Positions 12,801 through 27,342 of a stretch of DNA of 64,000 nt are shown one piece after another (position 1 is the stretch's first letter; each line of letters begins with the position of its first letter). This stretch comes from Tragulus kanchil (lineage: Eukaryota > Chordata > Mammalia > Artiodactyla > Tragulidae). The position numbers and the translations under genes are program-made. The stretch covers positions 160,595,501 through 160,659,500 of the forward strand of contig JAIOJX010000005.1 in NCBI GenBank assembly GCA_022376925.1, written 5' to 3'. The notes under the pieces were generated by a model. It worked only from the letters and a program-made list of their open reading frames with translations, had not been told where the DNA came from and made no database searches.

Positions 12801-15800
12801 TCTGGGGTCAAAGCCTGAGCAAGCTCAGCAATACCTGCGGGGGGTTGGGTGGGGTGAATCCCCAAACCACAGCACCGAGTGCCCCAGGACAGACCCTGAG
12901 GTCATCCCTTGTGAGTCACTGAGGAGAAGTTCTAAAGCAGCAAAATAGCCCCTGGAGGAAGAAATCAGAGAGTTGCTGCCTCCAGGGGGTGGGGGCAGGG
13001 ATGGCCTGGGGCAGGAGCTGAGGGGAAGCTCTGGGAACAGCTCCGATGTTCTCAGTCTTCATGTGCGTGCTTGTCGAAACTCATCAAATGGTGCACTTAA
13101 GTTTGCACGTTAAAAAAAAAACTCAAAAAAAAAAACCTCAATAAAAGATGTTTCTCAGGTAAAGATATGCAGAATAAAGGGTTTGTGGGTGTAGCCTGAT
13201 CAATATACGTTATTTCAAAATGCATCAAGGAATAAGATCAATGGATAAAAAGAAAGTGGTGAGAAAGAGAGAGGAGCGAGATAAATAGGTGATAAGGGAA
13301 ATATGGTTAGATATTAATTGCAAATCCAGGTAGTGGAGAGAAGAGAGTCCATGACATGTTCATTTCCAATTTTCTATAGGTTTGAAATGTTCGGTCATAA
13401 AAGACTGGAATAAAGACAATGAACTGGATAACTAAAAAAAAAAAATGATGCTGTGGACACAGCGAAGCAGAAGCTATGGTTCATACTGGGGGACAAGTGA
13501 CTATGAGAGACCGAGGGCTGGGACAAGCCCAGGGGCCCAGCTGACCAGGAAAGGCTTCGAATTGAGGCTCTGAGTGTGAAATCTCAGAGGCTGGGTGGGC
13601 AGGATACCGGAACACTGAGGAAAGCCTGGCAGGAAGCCCAGTCCCCTGAGCCTGCAGCCTCTGCAGCAGGTGGGCTTAGACCTGCTGGAGTCTGGACCTT
13701 GGATGGCCCAGTTGTCTGGCTTGGTGGCCTCAGTCTCCACGGTTAAGTGAGTTACAGAAATGGCCTTCTCAGCCCCTGGGGTCCTGTGTAGAGGGTGGGC
13801 TGAAGCACAACCCCAGAGGTAGGGAAGCTAGCAGAGGCTTCTGCCTAATCCTCGAGGTAGCCCAAGGTGCTGAAGAGACCACGTGCCTCACACTCACGCC
13901 CTCCTGGTTTCCCTAACCAGACAACACAGCTCACACGATTGGGGTCAAAGCCTGAGCAAGCTCAGCAATACCTGCGGGGGGTTGGGTGGGGTGAATCCCC
14001 AAACCACAGCACCGAGTGCCCCAGGACAGACCCTGAGGTCATCCCTTGTGAGTCACTGAGGAGAAGTTCTAAAGCAGCAAAATAGCCCCTGGAGGAAGAA
14101 ATCAGAGAGTTGCTGCCTCCAGGGGGTGGGGGCAGGGATGGCCTGGGGCAGGAGCTGAGGGGAAGCTCTGGGAACAGCTCCGATGTTCTCAGTCTTCATG
14201 TGCGTGCTTGTCGAAACTCATCAAATGGTGCACTTAAGTTTGCACGTTAAAAAAAAAACTCAAAAAAAAAAACCTCAATAAAAGATGTTTCTCAGGTAAA
14301 GATATGCAGAATAAAGGGTTTGTGGGTGTAGCCTGATCAATATACGTTATTTCAAAATGCATCAAGGAATAAGATCAATGGATAAAAAGAAAGTGGTGAG
14401 AAAGAGAGAGGAGCGAGATAAATAGGTGATAAGGGAAATATGGTTAGATATTAATTGCAAATCCAGGTAGTGGAGAGAAGAGAGTCCATGACATGTTCAT
14501 TTCCAATTTTCTATAGGTTTGAAATGTTCGGTCATAAAAGACTGGAATAAAGACAATGAACTGGATAACTAAAAAAAAAAAATGATGCTGTGGACACAGC
14601 GAAGCAGAAGCTATGGTTCATACTGGGGGACAAGTGACTATGAGAGACCGAGGGCTGGGACAAGCCCAGGGGCCCAGCTGACCAGGAAAGGCTTCGAATT
14701 GAGGCTCTGAGTGTGAAATCTCAGAGGCTGGGTGGGCAGGATACCGGAACACTGAGGAAAGCCTGGCAGGAAGCCCAGTCCCCTGAGCCTGCAGCCTCTG
14801 CAGCAGGTGGGCTTAGACCTGCTGGAGTCTGGACCTTGGATGGCCCAGTTGTCTGGCTTGGTGGCCTCAGTCTCCACGGTTAAGTGAGTTACAGAAATGG
14901 CCTTCTCAGCCCCTGGGGTCCTGTGTAGAGGGTGGGCTGAAGCACAACCCCAGAGGTAGGGAAGCTAGCAGAGGCTTCTGCCTAATCCTCGAGGTAGCCC
15001 AAGGTGCTGAAGAGACCACGTGCCTCACACTCACGCCCTCCTGGTTTCCCTCACCCAGCCCACTTAGTTATTCAGAACGACAGCTTCTACTTTATTTGAG
15101 GTCTGGGTTCCTGCCTTGAGCTTCCCTCCCAGGGACAGTCATGCTGTGTGGCAGCTTCTGCCGAGACGACAGCAGTTGTAAAGGTCAGAGCAGCACCGCT
15201 GGGCCTCACTGGCAGAGGGTGTGCGGCAGGCACCTGTCACACCAGCTGGGCCACCACAGGGCGTGAATGAGAGCGGGCATCCTCCCCTGAGGCCTGACGG
15301 GCCTGTGTGTCCTGAGGACCTAATCACGGAATGGAAGCTGCCAGGTCGCTGCACAGCTGGGACACGCGGGAAAAGAGCCTGCATGTGTGTGGGGTCTCCG
15401 CCCACGTCCACACCTTGCACAGGGCGCAGGGTCCGAGAGAGGAGGAGTCAGACAGCTTCCACCCATAGCGGACGCAGCCGGAGGCGCTTTCGTCCTGGGT
15501 GCTCTTCAGCTGCTTCCTTCCGCAGCCCGGGCTCAGCACAGGGGTGGGGGCAGCGCCAGGGGCCGTGATGGACATCCTAGAATCAGCTCCTGGTGGGGAG
15601 GGCCACCAACCTCTAGATCCTGTGCCAGTCCCTGTGCCTCCATGGCTTCTATGTCCCCCTGCAGAGCTGACAGTGGGTGTCATTATTTCTACTTCCTGGA
15701 GATGAAATTGGAGCTGGCAGATGCTCAGCAGCTTGCCCTGGTTTGGGGTCGGTGAGCAGCAGAGCTGGGATGTGACCACTGCTTTGTCTGTTCACACCCC

Positions 15801-18800
15801 ACGGCCTACTGCATGGTGGCCTTGCGGCTCAGAGCACGGCAGCCAGGACCAGCTCCCCGAGGCTGCGGCCAGCTGCATGCGGCTGGGGGCTGCTACCAGC
15901 GGGAGAGTACGCTTATCCACCGGCCTCAGCTCTATGCATCCCAGGGATGTGGCTGCACAAACTGGCCTGCACAGAGCTCACTCAGAGGGAGCGCTTCTGT
16001 CAGAAACTCAGCTGCACAGGATCGTCCCCACACGGATGCAGGGTCCCTCCCAGGAGAGAGGGCATCCTCACCAGGTTCCAGATCTCAGGGAGAGGTGGGG
16101 GTAGTGATAGGCATGACTATTTGTTGGAAGCCTTTATCAGGCTCTGTTACTAGTGTGACGTTGGCCATGAACTATGTTCAATTCCTTTTTTTCATCCACT
16201 GAACTAATCATGCTTTTCTTCTCCATTTTTCTGATGAGGAAACTCACATTGATATTTTATATGTTGAATCAGGCTGGCGTTTCAGGGGTGAGCCCTGATT
16301 AGTCTTGAGATAGTGTCCTTTATTTTTATGTTGTTGGCTTCTATTTGCTCATGGTTATTTTGAGGGTTTTGAAAATAAAGTTTTTCCTGTTTATTCATTA
16401 CACTTCAGATTTTGAGTTTAAAAGATATGTGCACTAAACTTGCAACCAGTTAGCAATGTTTCTGTGTTGAGTCATGTAGTGGCATCCATTACACACACAG
16501 AGCTGTATGTTAATCATATCCCAGTAAAACTGGAAGAAAGAAGTACGTATACACACTCACAGACCCCACAGCGCCCCACAAACACACCTGACATACACAT
16601 TCCTTTATACGCCCAATGTCGTCAGGTGCTCCACAGGTTCTGTGCAATCACCTCCCAGACACTGACAGCAACTCACACTCACAGCACGCAATACACACAT
16701 ACCATATACACTGAAACCGTGTGCTCACAGCACATCCACAAGGCACATGGGCACATCAACAAGTCACACAGACACACACTATGTGTTTACAACAGCAACT
16801 CCAGCTCTTACCTCCTATACAGATGACGGAAGGCTCCACAGCAGTAATTTCAATACAGGACCTCATTTCGAGCTAAAAGAGGGAGATGAGAGACGGAAGC
16901 AGGGGGTGTGAATGGTGGGGATTTGGTGAGAACTGCCCCCTTGCCATGTCTCAAGTCCAGCCCTCACTCACTGGGTCAATGATGTATTTAAGAGCCTTGA
17001 ATCCTTGATCCACTGCAAATACGTGATATGGGCTGTCCGCGATCTCCATTAACTAGAGGAATGGAGGAGATGGTTGGCACACAGTCAGAGGTTAAGAACC
17101 CAGCAGACCCCATCCCAGGAAGAAGGCTCTTGCCTGCTGCCATGTTGGATTCCAAGAGCCACATCTGGCGTCTGCCAGCAGCCTGCCCTCAAGGCGTGGA
17201 AAGCTCCTCCACCCACACCACACCTCTGGTTTATACAACACTTGCTGTTCATCTGCTGTGACTACCTGCCGTCCAAACACTTGGGGGTGGGTAGAGGGCC
17301 ATCCTCTGGGTGACCCTGGGAGAGCTGCCTCTGAAAGCTTTCCCCAGCTGGGCTCAAGAGTGGCACCGTGTTCCCTGTTTGGAATTACCTGGTGTTCCTC
17401 AAAGTCTTTTACACCCACACAGTATACTGTCGCCCCCATTTTCCGAGCCTTTTCAGCCTATGAGGAAAAAAAAGCATTGAGTATAATTCCCCAAACCTGT
17501 GGAGCACAAAGCTGGTCATGAGGGTCTGGACTCACTTCTTCTATGGTATCTCTCAGTGATGATTCCTCCAGAGTTCCATCAGTCAGACAGATGATCATGG
17601 AATGAACCTTGCTTTCTGCAGAAGAAGCAGGGAGTGGCCTGGTCAGCAAGGCACCCGGGGTGTCTTGCCTCAGGCTGCCGAGCCTGCAGCGCTGCTCCTG
17701 CACCTCCTTCTCCTGGGGAGGGGCCACCCTGACCCCAGAACCTGCCACCCAGAGTACCTCCAGGGAGAAGAGACCTTAGCCCAGCGCTTGACAGATGAGG
17801 AGCCTGAGACTAGTTCAGATCTCTTCCTAGTGGTCCCCCTGGGAGCAGGTGGCCCCCAAGCCTTTGTGTTTACAACAGCAACTCCAGCTCTTACCTCCTA
17901 TACAGATGACGGAAGGCTCCACAGCAGTAATTTCAATACAGGACCTCATTTCGAGCTAAAAGAGGGAGATGAGAGACGGAAGCAGGGGTGTGAATGGTGG
18001 GGATTTGGTGAGAACTGCCCCCTTGCCATGTCTCAAGTCCAGCCCTCACTCACTGGGTCAATGATGTATTTAAGAGCCTTGAATCCTTGATCCACTGCAA
18101 ATACGTGATATGGGCTGTCCGCGATCTCCATTAACTAGAGGAATGGAGGAGATGGTTGGCACACAGTCAGAGGTTAAGAACCCAGCAGACCCCATCCCAG
18201 GAAGAAGGCTCTTGCCTGCTGCCATGTTGGATTCCAAGAGCCACATCTGGCGTCTGCCAGCAGCCTGCCCTCAAGGCGTGGAAAGCTCCTCCACCCACAC
18301 CACACCTCTGGTTTATACAACACTTGCTGTTCATCTGCTGTGACTACCTGCCGTCCAAACACTTGGGGGTGGGTAGAGGGCCATCCTCTGGGTGACCCTG
18401 GGAGAGCTGCCTCTGAAAGCTTTCCCCAGCTGGGCTCAAGAGTGGCACCGTGTTCCCTGTTTGGAATTACCTGGTGTTCCTCAAAGTCTTTTACACCCAC
18501 ACAGTATACTGTCGCCCCCATTTTCCGAGCCTTTTCAGCCTATGAGGAAAAAAAAGCATTGAGTATAATTCCCCAAACCTGTGGAGCACAAAGCTGGTCA
18601 TGAGGGTCTGGACTCACTTCTTCTATGGTATCTCTCAGTGATGATTCCTCCAGAGTTCCATCAGTCAGACAGATGATCATGGAATGAACCTTGCTTTCTG
18701 CAGAAGAAGCAGGGAGTGGCCTGGTCAGCAAGGCACCCGGGGTGTCTTGCCTCAGGCTGCCGAGCCTGCAGCGCTGCTCCTGCACCTCCTTCTCCTGGGG

Positions 18801-21800
18801 AGGGGCCACCCTGACCCCAGAACCTGCCACCCAGAGTACCTCCAGGGAGAAGAGACCTTAGCCCAGCGCTTGACAGATGAGGAGCCTGAGACTAGTTCAG
18901 ATCTCTTCCTAGTGGTCCCCCTGGGAGCAGGTGGCCCCCAAGCCTTTGTCTGGAATGGCAACAGCAGCTACTTCACTGGTGAGGACAAGCCTCTCAGGAG
19001 AGCACGGGGAGGAGCCGCCAGACTGACAGTCAGGTGTTTGGGTAGGAGCCCCCGCCCGGCTTCCCGCCTCTCCCCAGCAGTCGATGCATCTTTCCGGATG
19101 AGGCCTGCAACCCTACGGTCTATAAGCAGATGGTTCTGAGCCAAGCACAGCCTTTTCCACTGCTGGAAACAGTCACAGGACGAGAGTCAACCAGAGAGAG
19201 GAGGCTGAAGGGAAAGGAGGCAGCATCAGAACAGTGATGGCCGAAGTGTGGCAGCCAGAGCGGCGTCAAGATCTCTGTTTCCTAAAAGGAACCTCGCCTG
19301 CTCCCTGTCCCTGGAATTTCTCCTTTCCTTTTCATGCAGCGCCACTGTAGGTCAAGCACTTGATATCTGGCAAGAACCAGGAATGCATGCATGATCCCAT
19401 GTGGTTCTCAGAAGCATCTCTGGGGGTGCTTTTCATCCCTCATGGCACAGAGGAGGAACCTGCAGCACAGAGAGGGCCAGGAGCCTGCTCCAAGAGTCAG
19501 TGCTGGGAGCTGGCCGTGGAGGGTCTGCACCAGCTCTCGCTGAGGCCCAGGCCTTGCTCTGTCCCACCTGAGCACAGGGACGCCAACAGGCAGCTTACCT
19601 TCTGAGTGAGCTTTTTGAATCTGCTCATTTGCCTGCGACAAATTGAAGAAAAGTTGGAAGACGACAGTGAGATGACCCAATCATTCTTTAAGAATTTGAC
19701 AAAGCAGAAGAAACTCTCAGGGCTGAGGAATCTGTACCTTTTTAAACCCTTCTTGCATGAATGTGGCTCCTGTAGGCACTACATTCTGAAGCTTGATAAG
19801 ACCATCAAGAATTTCGTTTCTGAAAAAAAGTCAGTACAGTGCGTCGAGGTAGAATGAGGGTTGACTGTTACAAAAGAGACGAGCTGCCCTGCCGTCATTC
19901 TGCCCTGTGACTGGCCTGGACCAGTGAACACAGGGGGCCCTGTCGTGACCCTTCTACCCATATTTTTACACGGACAGGACTGACCCAAACCCTTCTTCAT
20001 CCCCCACTCAGTGAGCATGTGGAGGATGTTGCTTTGCTGGTCCCATGGATAGGACCTGGTTTTCAGTGTGCCCACCCCTGTTTCAGACAGGCAGACCTCA
20101 GAGAACTCAGCAAGGCCCCTGCCTTGACTGTCCAAGGGGAGAGGGGAGCAGCCATGGATATGCACCTGTGGATCTGGTACCCTCTCAGCATGACGGGTGG
20201 TACCACTGGCAGCTCACGGCTCCCTGGTGAGGACGCATCATCCTTCAACAGGGCAGGCTGAGATTGGAGAAGCCACTCTGCCGAAACCCCTGCCCTGTCT
20301 CCTCCTTCCCTGCCACAGATCCCCGAGGTGAACTCGGTCCCTCCAAGCCACTTCCCTCTCTGGATGGGCGCTCAAGGAAGGAGTCACGCTGCTCCTTAGA
20401 GTCTAGGGCTCCTGGGCTTCATGCATTCCTGAAGAAATAGACCATAAACTGAAAAGGGGGCCTGAGGGTTGCCCATGAGGGAAGGAAAGCAGTGACCCCA
20501 GGCTGCCACAGGAGCTCTGCTGGCCTCTGTTGAAGCAGATAGCAGGAGGTGGGACTGAACACACAGAGAGGCCAGGAGTTCCAGTCTGGGAGCTGGCCGT
20601 GGAGGGTCTGCACCAGCTCGCTGAGGCCCAGGCCTTGCTCTGTCCCACCTGAGCACAGGGACGCCAACAGGCAGCTTACCTTCTGAGTGAGCTTTTTGAA
20701 TCTGCTCATTTGCCTGCGACAAATTGAAGAAAAGTTGGAAGACGACAGTGAGATGACCCAATCATTCTTTAAGAATTTGACAAAGCAGAAGAAACTCTCA
20801 GGGCTGAGGAATCTGTACCTTTTTAAACCCTTCTTGCATGAATGTGGCTCCTGTAGGCACTACATTCTGAAGCTTGATAAGACCATCAAGAATTTCGTTT
20901 CTGAAAAAAAGTCAGTACAGTGCGTCGAGGTAGAATGAGGGTTGACTGTTACAAAAGAGACGAGCTGCCCTGCCGTCATTCTGCCCTGTGACTGGCCTGG
21001 ACCAGTGAACACAGGGGGCCCTGTCGTGACCCTTCTACCCATATTTTTACACGGACAGGACTGACCCAAACCCTTCTTCATCCCCCACTCAGTGAGCATG
21101 TGGAGGATGTTGCTTTGCTGGTCCCATGGATAGGACCTGGTTTTCAGTGTGCCCACCCCTGTTTCAGACAGGCAGACCTCAGAGAACTCAGCAAGGCCCC
21201 TGCCTTGACTGTCCAAGGGGAGAGGGGAGCAGCCATGGATATGCACCTGTGGATCTGGTACCCTCTCAGCATGACGGGTGGTACCACTGGCAGCTCACGG
21301 CTCCCTGGTGAGGACGCATCATCCTTCAACAGGGCAGGCTGAGATTGGAGAAGCCACTCTGCCGAAACCCCTGCCCTGTCTCCTCCTTCCCTGCCACAGA
21401 TCCCCGAGGTGAACTCGGTCCCTCCAAGCCACTTCCCTCTCTGGATGGGCGCTAAAGGAAGGAGTCAAGCTGCTCCTTAGAGTCTAGGGCTCCTGGGCTT
21501 CATGCATTCCTGAAGAAATAGACCATAAACTGAAAAGGGGGCCTGAGGGTTGCCCATGAGGGAAGGAAAGCAGTGACCCCAGGCTGCCACAGGGAGCTCT
21601 GCTGGCCTCTGTTGAAGCAGATAGCAGGAGGTGGGACTGAACACACCAGGGGGCGGAGCTTAGGTCCAGGCTTATCCAGTGTGATGGGCTGGGCTGTCAC
21701 AGCAAGTCTTAGAGAATGGGTGCCTGATGGCTGGCTCTTGCCTCGGGCAGAAGGGATTCTGCCATGAGCTGAGATCTGAGAGCCCCTGGTCCTGCTCTGC

Positions 21801-24800
21801 CTGACCCAACATGGAAACTGGGGAGGCCTGAGACCTGGGGACAGTGGAGGTCAAACCAAACCCTGCCCACCCCAGCACGAACATCCTACCCTCTTCCTGA
21901 AACTTACAGGAAGGTTTGTTTCATTGACAGTACCTCAAATATACTGGAACCCTTAGCCCTCCTCAGCTTCCAGCCCAGGACTAAGCTCACCCAGACTTCA
22001 CTCCGGCTTTTGTCTTGGGTGCCCTGGCACCCCATCCTCACTCCCAGCTCCATGCATGGAGCGGACACTAGGCTGCTTATGTCCCCATGGAACCCTTCAC
22101 TTCTTCTTCTTTTTTTTTTTTAATGATACTTTATTGTTTTTCTTTTTTTAATTCTTTATTTTAAGATTTTAGAACCCTTCACTTCTTAAAGCTCCATCCC
22201 TGCCTCCCCTCGCCTCATCCCCCCTCTTCTTTTGACACCATCCCTTTAGGAAGACATCCTCATTGCTGCTCTCCAGAGAGGACTGGGAGGCCCTCAGGAG
22301 CCTCCCCAACCGCTCCCTTGGTTCAGGTTCTTAACCCCTGCTTGGAGGAGTCATGTCCTCCTCTCCCCCAAGGGCGGTTCCTCTACCAGAATGCCCCGTT
22401 TTGTTCTGGCACTTGCCCGACAGCTCCCCACTCACTTGCTTCCTTCCACCTCATACTTACTTAGGTCTCTCTCTCCAAAATGCAGACCACAGGAACCCAC
22501 AAAGCCATGCCTTCCCCAGCTCACCAAACAGGAAGCCCGGTCCCTGCTTCTCCTGGGAGGCAGGCCTGGGGAGTGCTGTCTCCATGCACTGGCCCCACCT
22601 CACTCCCTGAGTTCCAGCCATTTGCATCACGAGCATCTTCAGCTGAGGGTTGCCCATGAGGGAAGGAAAGCAGTGACCCCAGGCTGCCGGACTGGGGGAA
22701 GCAGATAGCAGGAGGTGGGACTGAACACACCAGGGGGCGGAGCTTAGGTCCAGGCTTATCCAGTGTGATGGGCTGGGCTGTCACAGCAAGTCTTAGAGAA
22801 TGGGTGCCTGATGGCTGGCTCTTGCCTCGGGCAGAAGGGATTCTGCCATGAGCTGAGATCTGAGAGCCCCTGGTCCTGCTCTGCCTGACCCAACATGGAA
22901 ACTGGGGAGGCCTGAGACCTGGGGACAGTGGAGGTCAAACCAAACCCTGCCCACCCCAGCACGAACATCCTACCCTCTTCCTGAAACTTACAGGAAGGTT
23001 TGTTTCATTGACAGTACCTCAAATATACTGGAACCCTTAGCCCTCCTCAGCTTCCAGCCCAGGACTAAGCTCACCCAGACTTCACTCCGGCTTTTGTCTT
23101 GGGTGCCCTGGCACCCCATCCTCACTCCCAGCTCCATGCATGGAGCGGACACTAGGCTGCTTATGTCCCCATGGAACCCTTCACTTCTTCTTCTTTTTTT
23201 TTTAATGATACTTTATTGTTTTTCTTTTTTTAATTCTTTATTTTAAGATTTTAGAACCCTTCACTTCTTAAAGCTCCATCCCTGCCTCCCCTCGCCTCAT
23301 CCCCCCTCTTCTTTTGACACCATCCCTTTAGGAAGACATCCTCATTGCTGCTCTCCAGAGAGGACTGGGAGGCCCTCAGGAGCCTCCCCAACCGCTCCCT
23401 TGGTTCAGGTTCTTAACCCCTGCTTGGAGGAGTCATGTCCTCCTCTCCCCCAAGGGCGGTTCCTCTACCAGAATGCCCCGTTTTGTTCTGGCACTTGCCC
23501 GACAGCTCCCCACTCACTTGCTTCCTTCCACCTCATACTTACTTAGGTCTCTCTCTCCAAAATGCAGACCACAGGAACCCACAAAGCCATGCCTTCCCCA
23601 GCTCACCAAACAGGAAGCCCGGTCCCTGCTTCTCCTGGGAGGCAGGCCTGGGGAGTGCTGTCTCCATGCACTGGCCCCACCTCACTCCCTGAGTTCCAGC
23701 CATTTGCATCACGAGCATCTTCAGCTCCTGGCTACTCATGAGCTCCATGTCTTCCCACCTCCAAGTCTTTGGGCACATCACTGGGCACACTTAGTGCTCG
23801 ACCTCAGATGCTAGTGTGTTGTGCTTCCCTCCTACATCTAGCCCAGCCTGGTGTTCAGAACTATGCTCATGGGCTCCCTTGTTGCAGATCCACGAAGGGA
23901 CCAAGCACCCGTCCAGTGAAGTTCCCTCACTTCAACATGCCCATTCACTCAGGGAAGCCCAGGATGGCTCAGCCTGCACCCAGTGGAAACCCTCAGCTTC
24001 TCAGAGGTCTCCCTGGATCCCGTTCGGCAGGCCTGCTTTGGGGGATTAAAGCAACACTTACCTGTCTGAGGTGAGCTTCATGAGGGTGTGACCCATTGTG
24101 GAGAAGGTGATGAAGGACATCCGCAGGGTAGGGCTGGGGAGGAAGCACGTGTTCATGAAAAGCTATAATGACACGGGCTCAAAATGAAGTCAATGTGCGG
24201 TCAGGAAAAAGGTGCATGCCAATTTCTCTGTTCCCTAGTTTCTCTGCTTTGGGGTTCATTTCCTAAACCTGAAAGTCCCTTTAACTTTAATGAAGGATTT
24301 TAGGTTTCTTAGTGAAGGAGACTTGTGGAGATATGTTGTCTTCTTGGAAAAATGTGCCAGGATGGCCTCCTGATCCAACCATATACCCCTACCCTTCCAA
24401 AGTGTCTCTCTCTAACACGCACACACATGCACATACACACATGTACTCACACTGCATACACCAGAAGAGGGATACCTATGCCCTCTTCCTTGAGGGCCTC
24501 CCAACTGGTTTCTTTTTTCTATAAAATTCTTTGTATCTTTGCTCCTCTTCCCTCCTTTATATTCTCCTTTGCCTTATTTCCACTCATCTCAGAGAAATCA
24601 TTCTCATTCTTAGCAGCTATTCATATGCATCCGTCCGTTTGCCTTCCCGGGTCACTGTCTTTTGGTTCATTGATCCTTATCATCCTTTTGCTAAATTGCT
24701 GCAGTAGGTTCTTTGATAAGCTCCTTACTACTCCTGGGTCTTGTTTCAACACATTTTACTCACAATATCAGACTTTCTTTGGGGCACAACATTGATCATA

Positions 24801-27311
24801 TCAGACCCTGCCCAAACGACATTTTACTCTTCCCACCTCCAAGTCTTTGGGCACATCACTGGGCACACTTAGTGCTCGACCTCAGATGCTAGTGTGTTGT
24901 GCTTCCCTCCTACATCTAGCCCAGCCTGGTGTTCAGAACTATGCTCATGGGCTCCCTTGTTGCAGATCCACGAAGGGACCAAGCACCCGTCCAGTGAAGT
25001 TCCCTCACTTCAACATGCCCATTCACTCAGGGAAGCCCAGGATGGCTCAGCCTGCACCCAGTGGAAACCCTCAGCTTCTCAGAGGTCTCCCTGGATCCCG
25101 TTCGGCAGGCCTGCTTTGGGGGATTAAAGCAACACTTACCTGTCTGAGGTGAGCTTCATGAGGGTGTGACCCATTGTGGAGAAGGTGATGAAGGACATCC
25201 GCAGGGTAGGGCTGGGGAGGAAGCACGTGTTCATGAAAAGCTATAATGACACGGGCTCAAAATGAAGTCAATGTGCGGTCAGGAAAAAGGTGCATGCCAA
25301 TTTCTCTGTTCCCTAGTTTCTCTGCTTTGGGGTTCATTTCCTAAACCTGAAAGTCCCTTTAACTTTAATGAAGGATTTTAGGTTTCTTAGTGAAGGAGAC
25401 TTGTGGAGATATGTTGTCTTCTTGGAAAAATGTGCCAGGATGGCCTCCTGATCCAACCATATACCCCTACCCTTCCAAAGTGTCTCTCTCTAACACGCAC
25501 ACACATGCACATACACACATGTACTCACACTGCATACACCAGAAGAGGGATACCTATGCCCTCTTCCTTGAGGGCCTCCCAACTGGTTTCTTTTTTCTAT
25601 AAAATTCTTTGTATCTTTGCTCCTCTTCCCTCCTTTATATTCTCCTTTGCCTTATTTCCACTCATCTCAGAGAAATCATTCTCATTCTTAGCAGCTATTC
25701 ATATGCATCCGTCCGTTTGCCTTCCCGGGTCACTGTCTTTTGGTTCATTGATCCTTATCATCCTTTTGCTAAATTGCTGCAGTAGGTTCTTTGATAAGCT
25801 CCTTACTACTCCTGGGTCTTGTTTCAACACATTTTACTCACAATATCAGACTTTCTTTCTTGGGGCACAACATTGATCATATCAGACCCTGCCCAAGAAT
25901 CATCTATAGATTCCTATTATTCTCAACAGGAAATCCAAGTCCCTTGGCTTGGCTTTATGTGCCCTGAAGGCCTTGGGCCAAATCTGTTTTGTCCAGTCTC
26001 ATCTCCCAGCCTTCTCATGACTTAACCCTACTTTCTGACTGAACAGACCACTCACTGCACACGAAGCCTCCTAATAGTTCTTTTTTTTTTTTTTTGCCAC
26101 TTTTATTCGTCTTTCATTTATCTATTTTCATCCATCTTTGTTCTCTGGCCTGTGTGGGCCTCCCATCGCAGTGGCCTCTCCTGTAGCAGAGCACCGGCTC
26201 TGGGTGCATGCAGTCTAGAGCTCCGGCTCGGTAATTGGACACATCGGTCTACCTGCTCCGTGGCACATGGGATCTTCCCAGGCCAGGGAGCGAACCGGCG
26301 CCCCTTGCACTGCAAGATGGTGTCCTTACCCACTGGACCACCAGGGAAGCCCTCCTAATAGTTCTTGTTACTCTCTCTGTCCCTGTCCTTCAGGACCTAG
26401 TCCAGAATTCCACATCCTCTAGGAAACCATCCTTGACTTTCCTCCTAGGTATTCTTGCCTTTCCTTTTAATTTGCCTTATAAGACCTTCACCCCTTTCTT
26501 TCGGCCCTTGGCACCGTTTAACCTGGTGTTCCGCTATCATGTTACAAGTTTGCCTGTTTTCTCATCTATGAGGTCCTTAAGGGCAGACTGTGTCCCTTGT
26601 AATATGACCTGACTCCCAAGTAGGAGCCAAGAAAGCTGCTGAGACCCAGTGGAATCTGTGTGATCTGTTCTTTTCTGCTTCAGAACACCCCTCTGGGCTC
26701 TGGGCTTCTGACTCTAGGGACTCCCATGCCTACTGAGTCTAAACAGCTGTGTACTCTGCCTGGCAGAGGAAAATACCCTGAACTCTGGAGAAGTCATACT
26801 TATCAAACTTCTTGACCAACTCCTCCACAAAAGAATAAATATCCATCCAGTTGTTGTTCACACTGCCTGACCTGAAAATGAAGAAGACTTGGGTTAGAAG
26901 GATGAGGTGTGTCCATTGTGTGGGCAGAATTTCTGCCTCCTCAGTTTCCAGGAGACCCTTTAGCAACTCCATCCCCTGGCCCCCCACCATGTAGCTGAAG
27001 GCCGCTGCACTAACTCAGCAACCTCAGGCCACCCTGATGGTGAATTCAGCAGTTTGAGTGTGGGGAGGGTGACCATTCAGACCTGTGTGCTTGGGTCTCA
27101 GGAACTTTTAGAGAGGAGGAACTTCTGGTGGCAAACCAGGATGGTTGGTTAGGTTTGGTGGCGCTATCACATAGGAAGTGAGTGGTATACCATGCGTTGG
27201 TTGGAAAAGCCTCCAGTGATTCTGATATGACTCTTCTGGTCCCTCAATTTACCTTGAGCATAATGAGCACAAGCCATTCTCAGGCATCTGCTCCTCTTCT
27301 GCCCCTTGAAA

Positions 27312-27342
<31 letters not shown>

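Larger units (their letters stand above)
16782..18948 (+). repeat. Direct duplication 7: 16782-17866 / 17865-18948
   Basis: Copies abut; offset 1,082-1,083 bp; carries exons 6-9. Confidence 0.95.
19505..21646 (+). repeat. Direct duplication 8: 19505-20564 / 20588-21646
   Basis: Offset 1,081-1,083 bp; carries exons 4 and 5. Confidence 0.95.
23751..25896 (+). repeat. Direct duplication 10: 23751-24815 / 24829-25896
   Basis: Offset 1,078-1,081 bp; carries exon 3. Confidence 0.95.
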
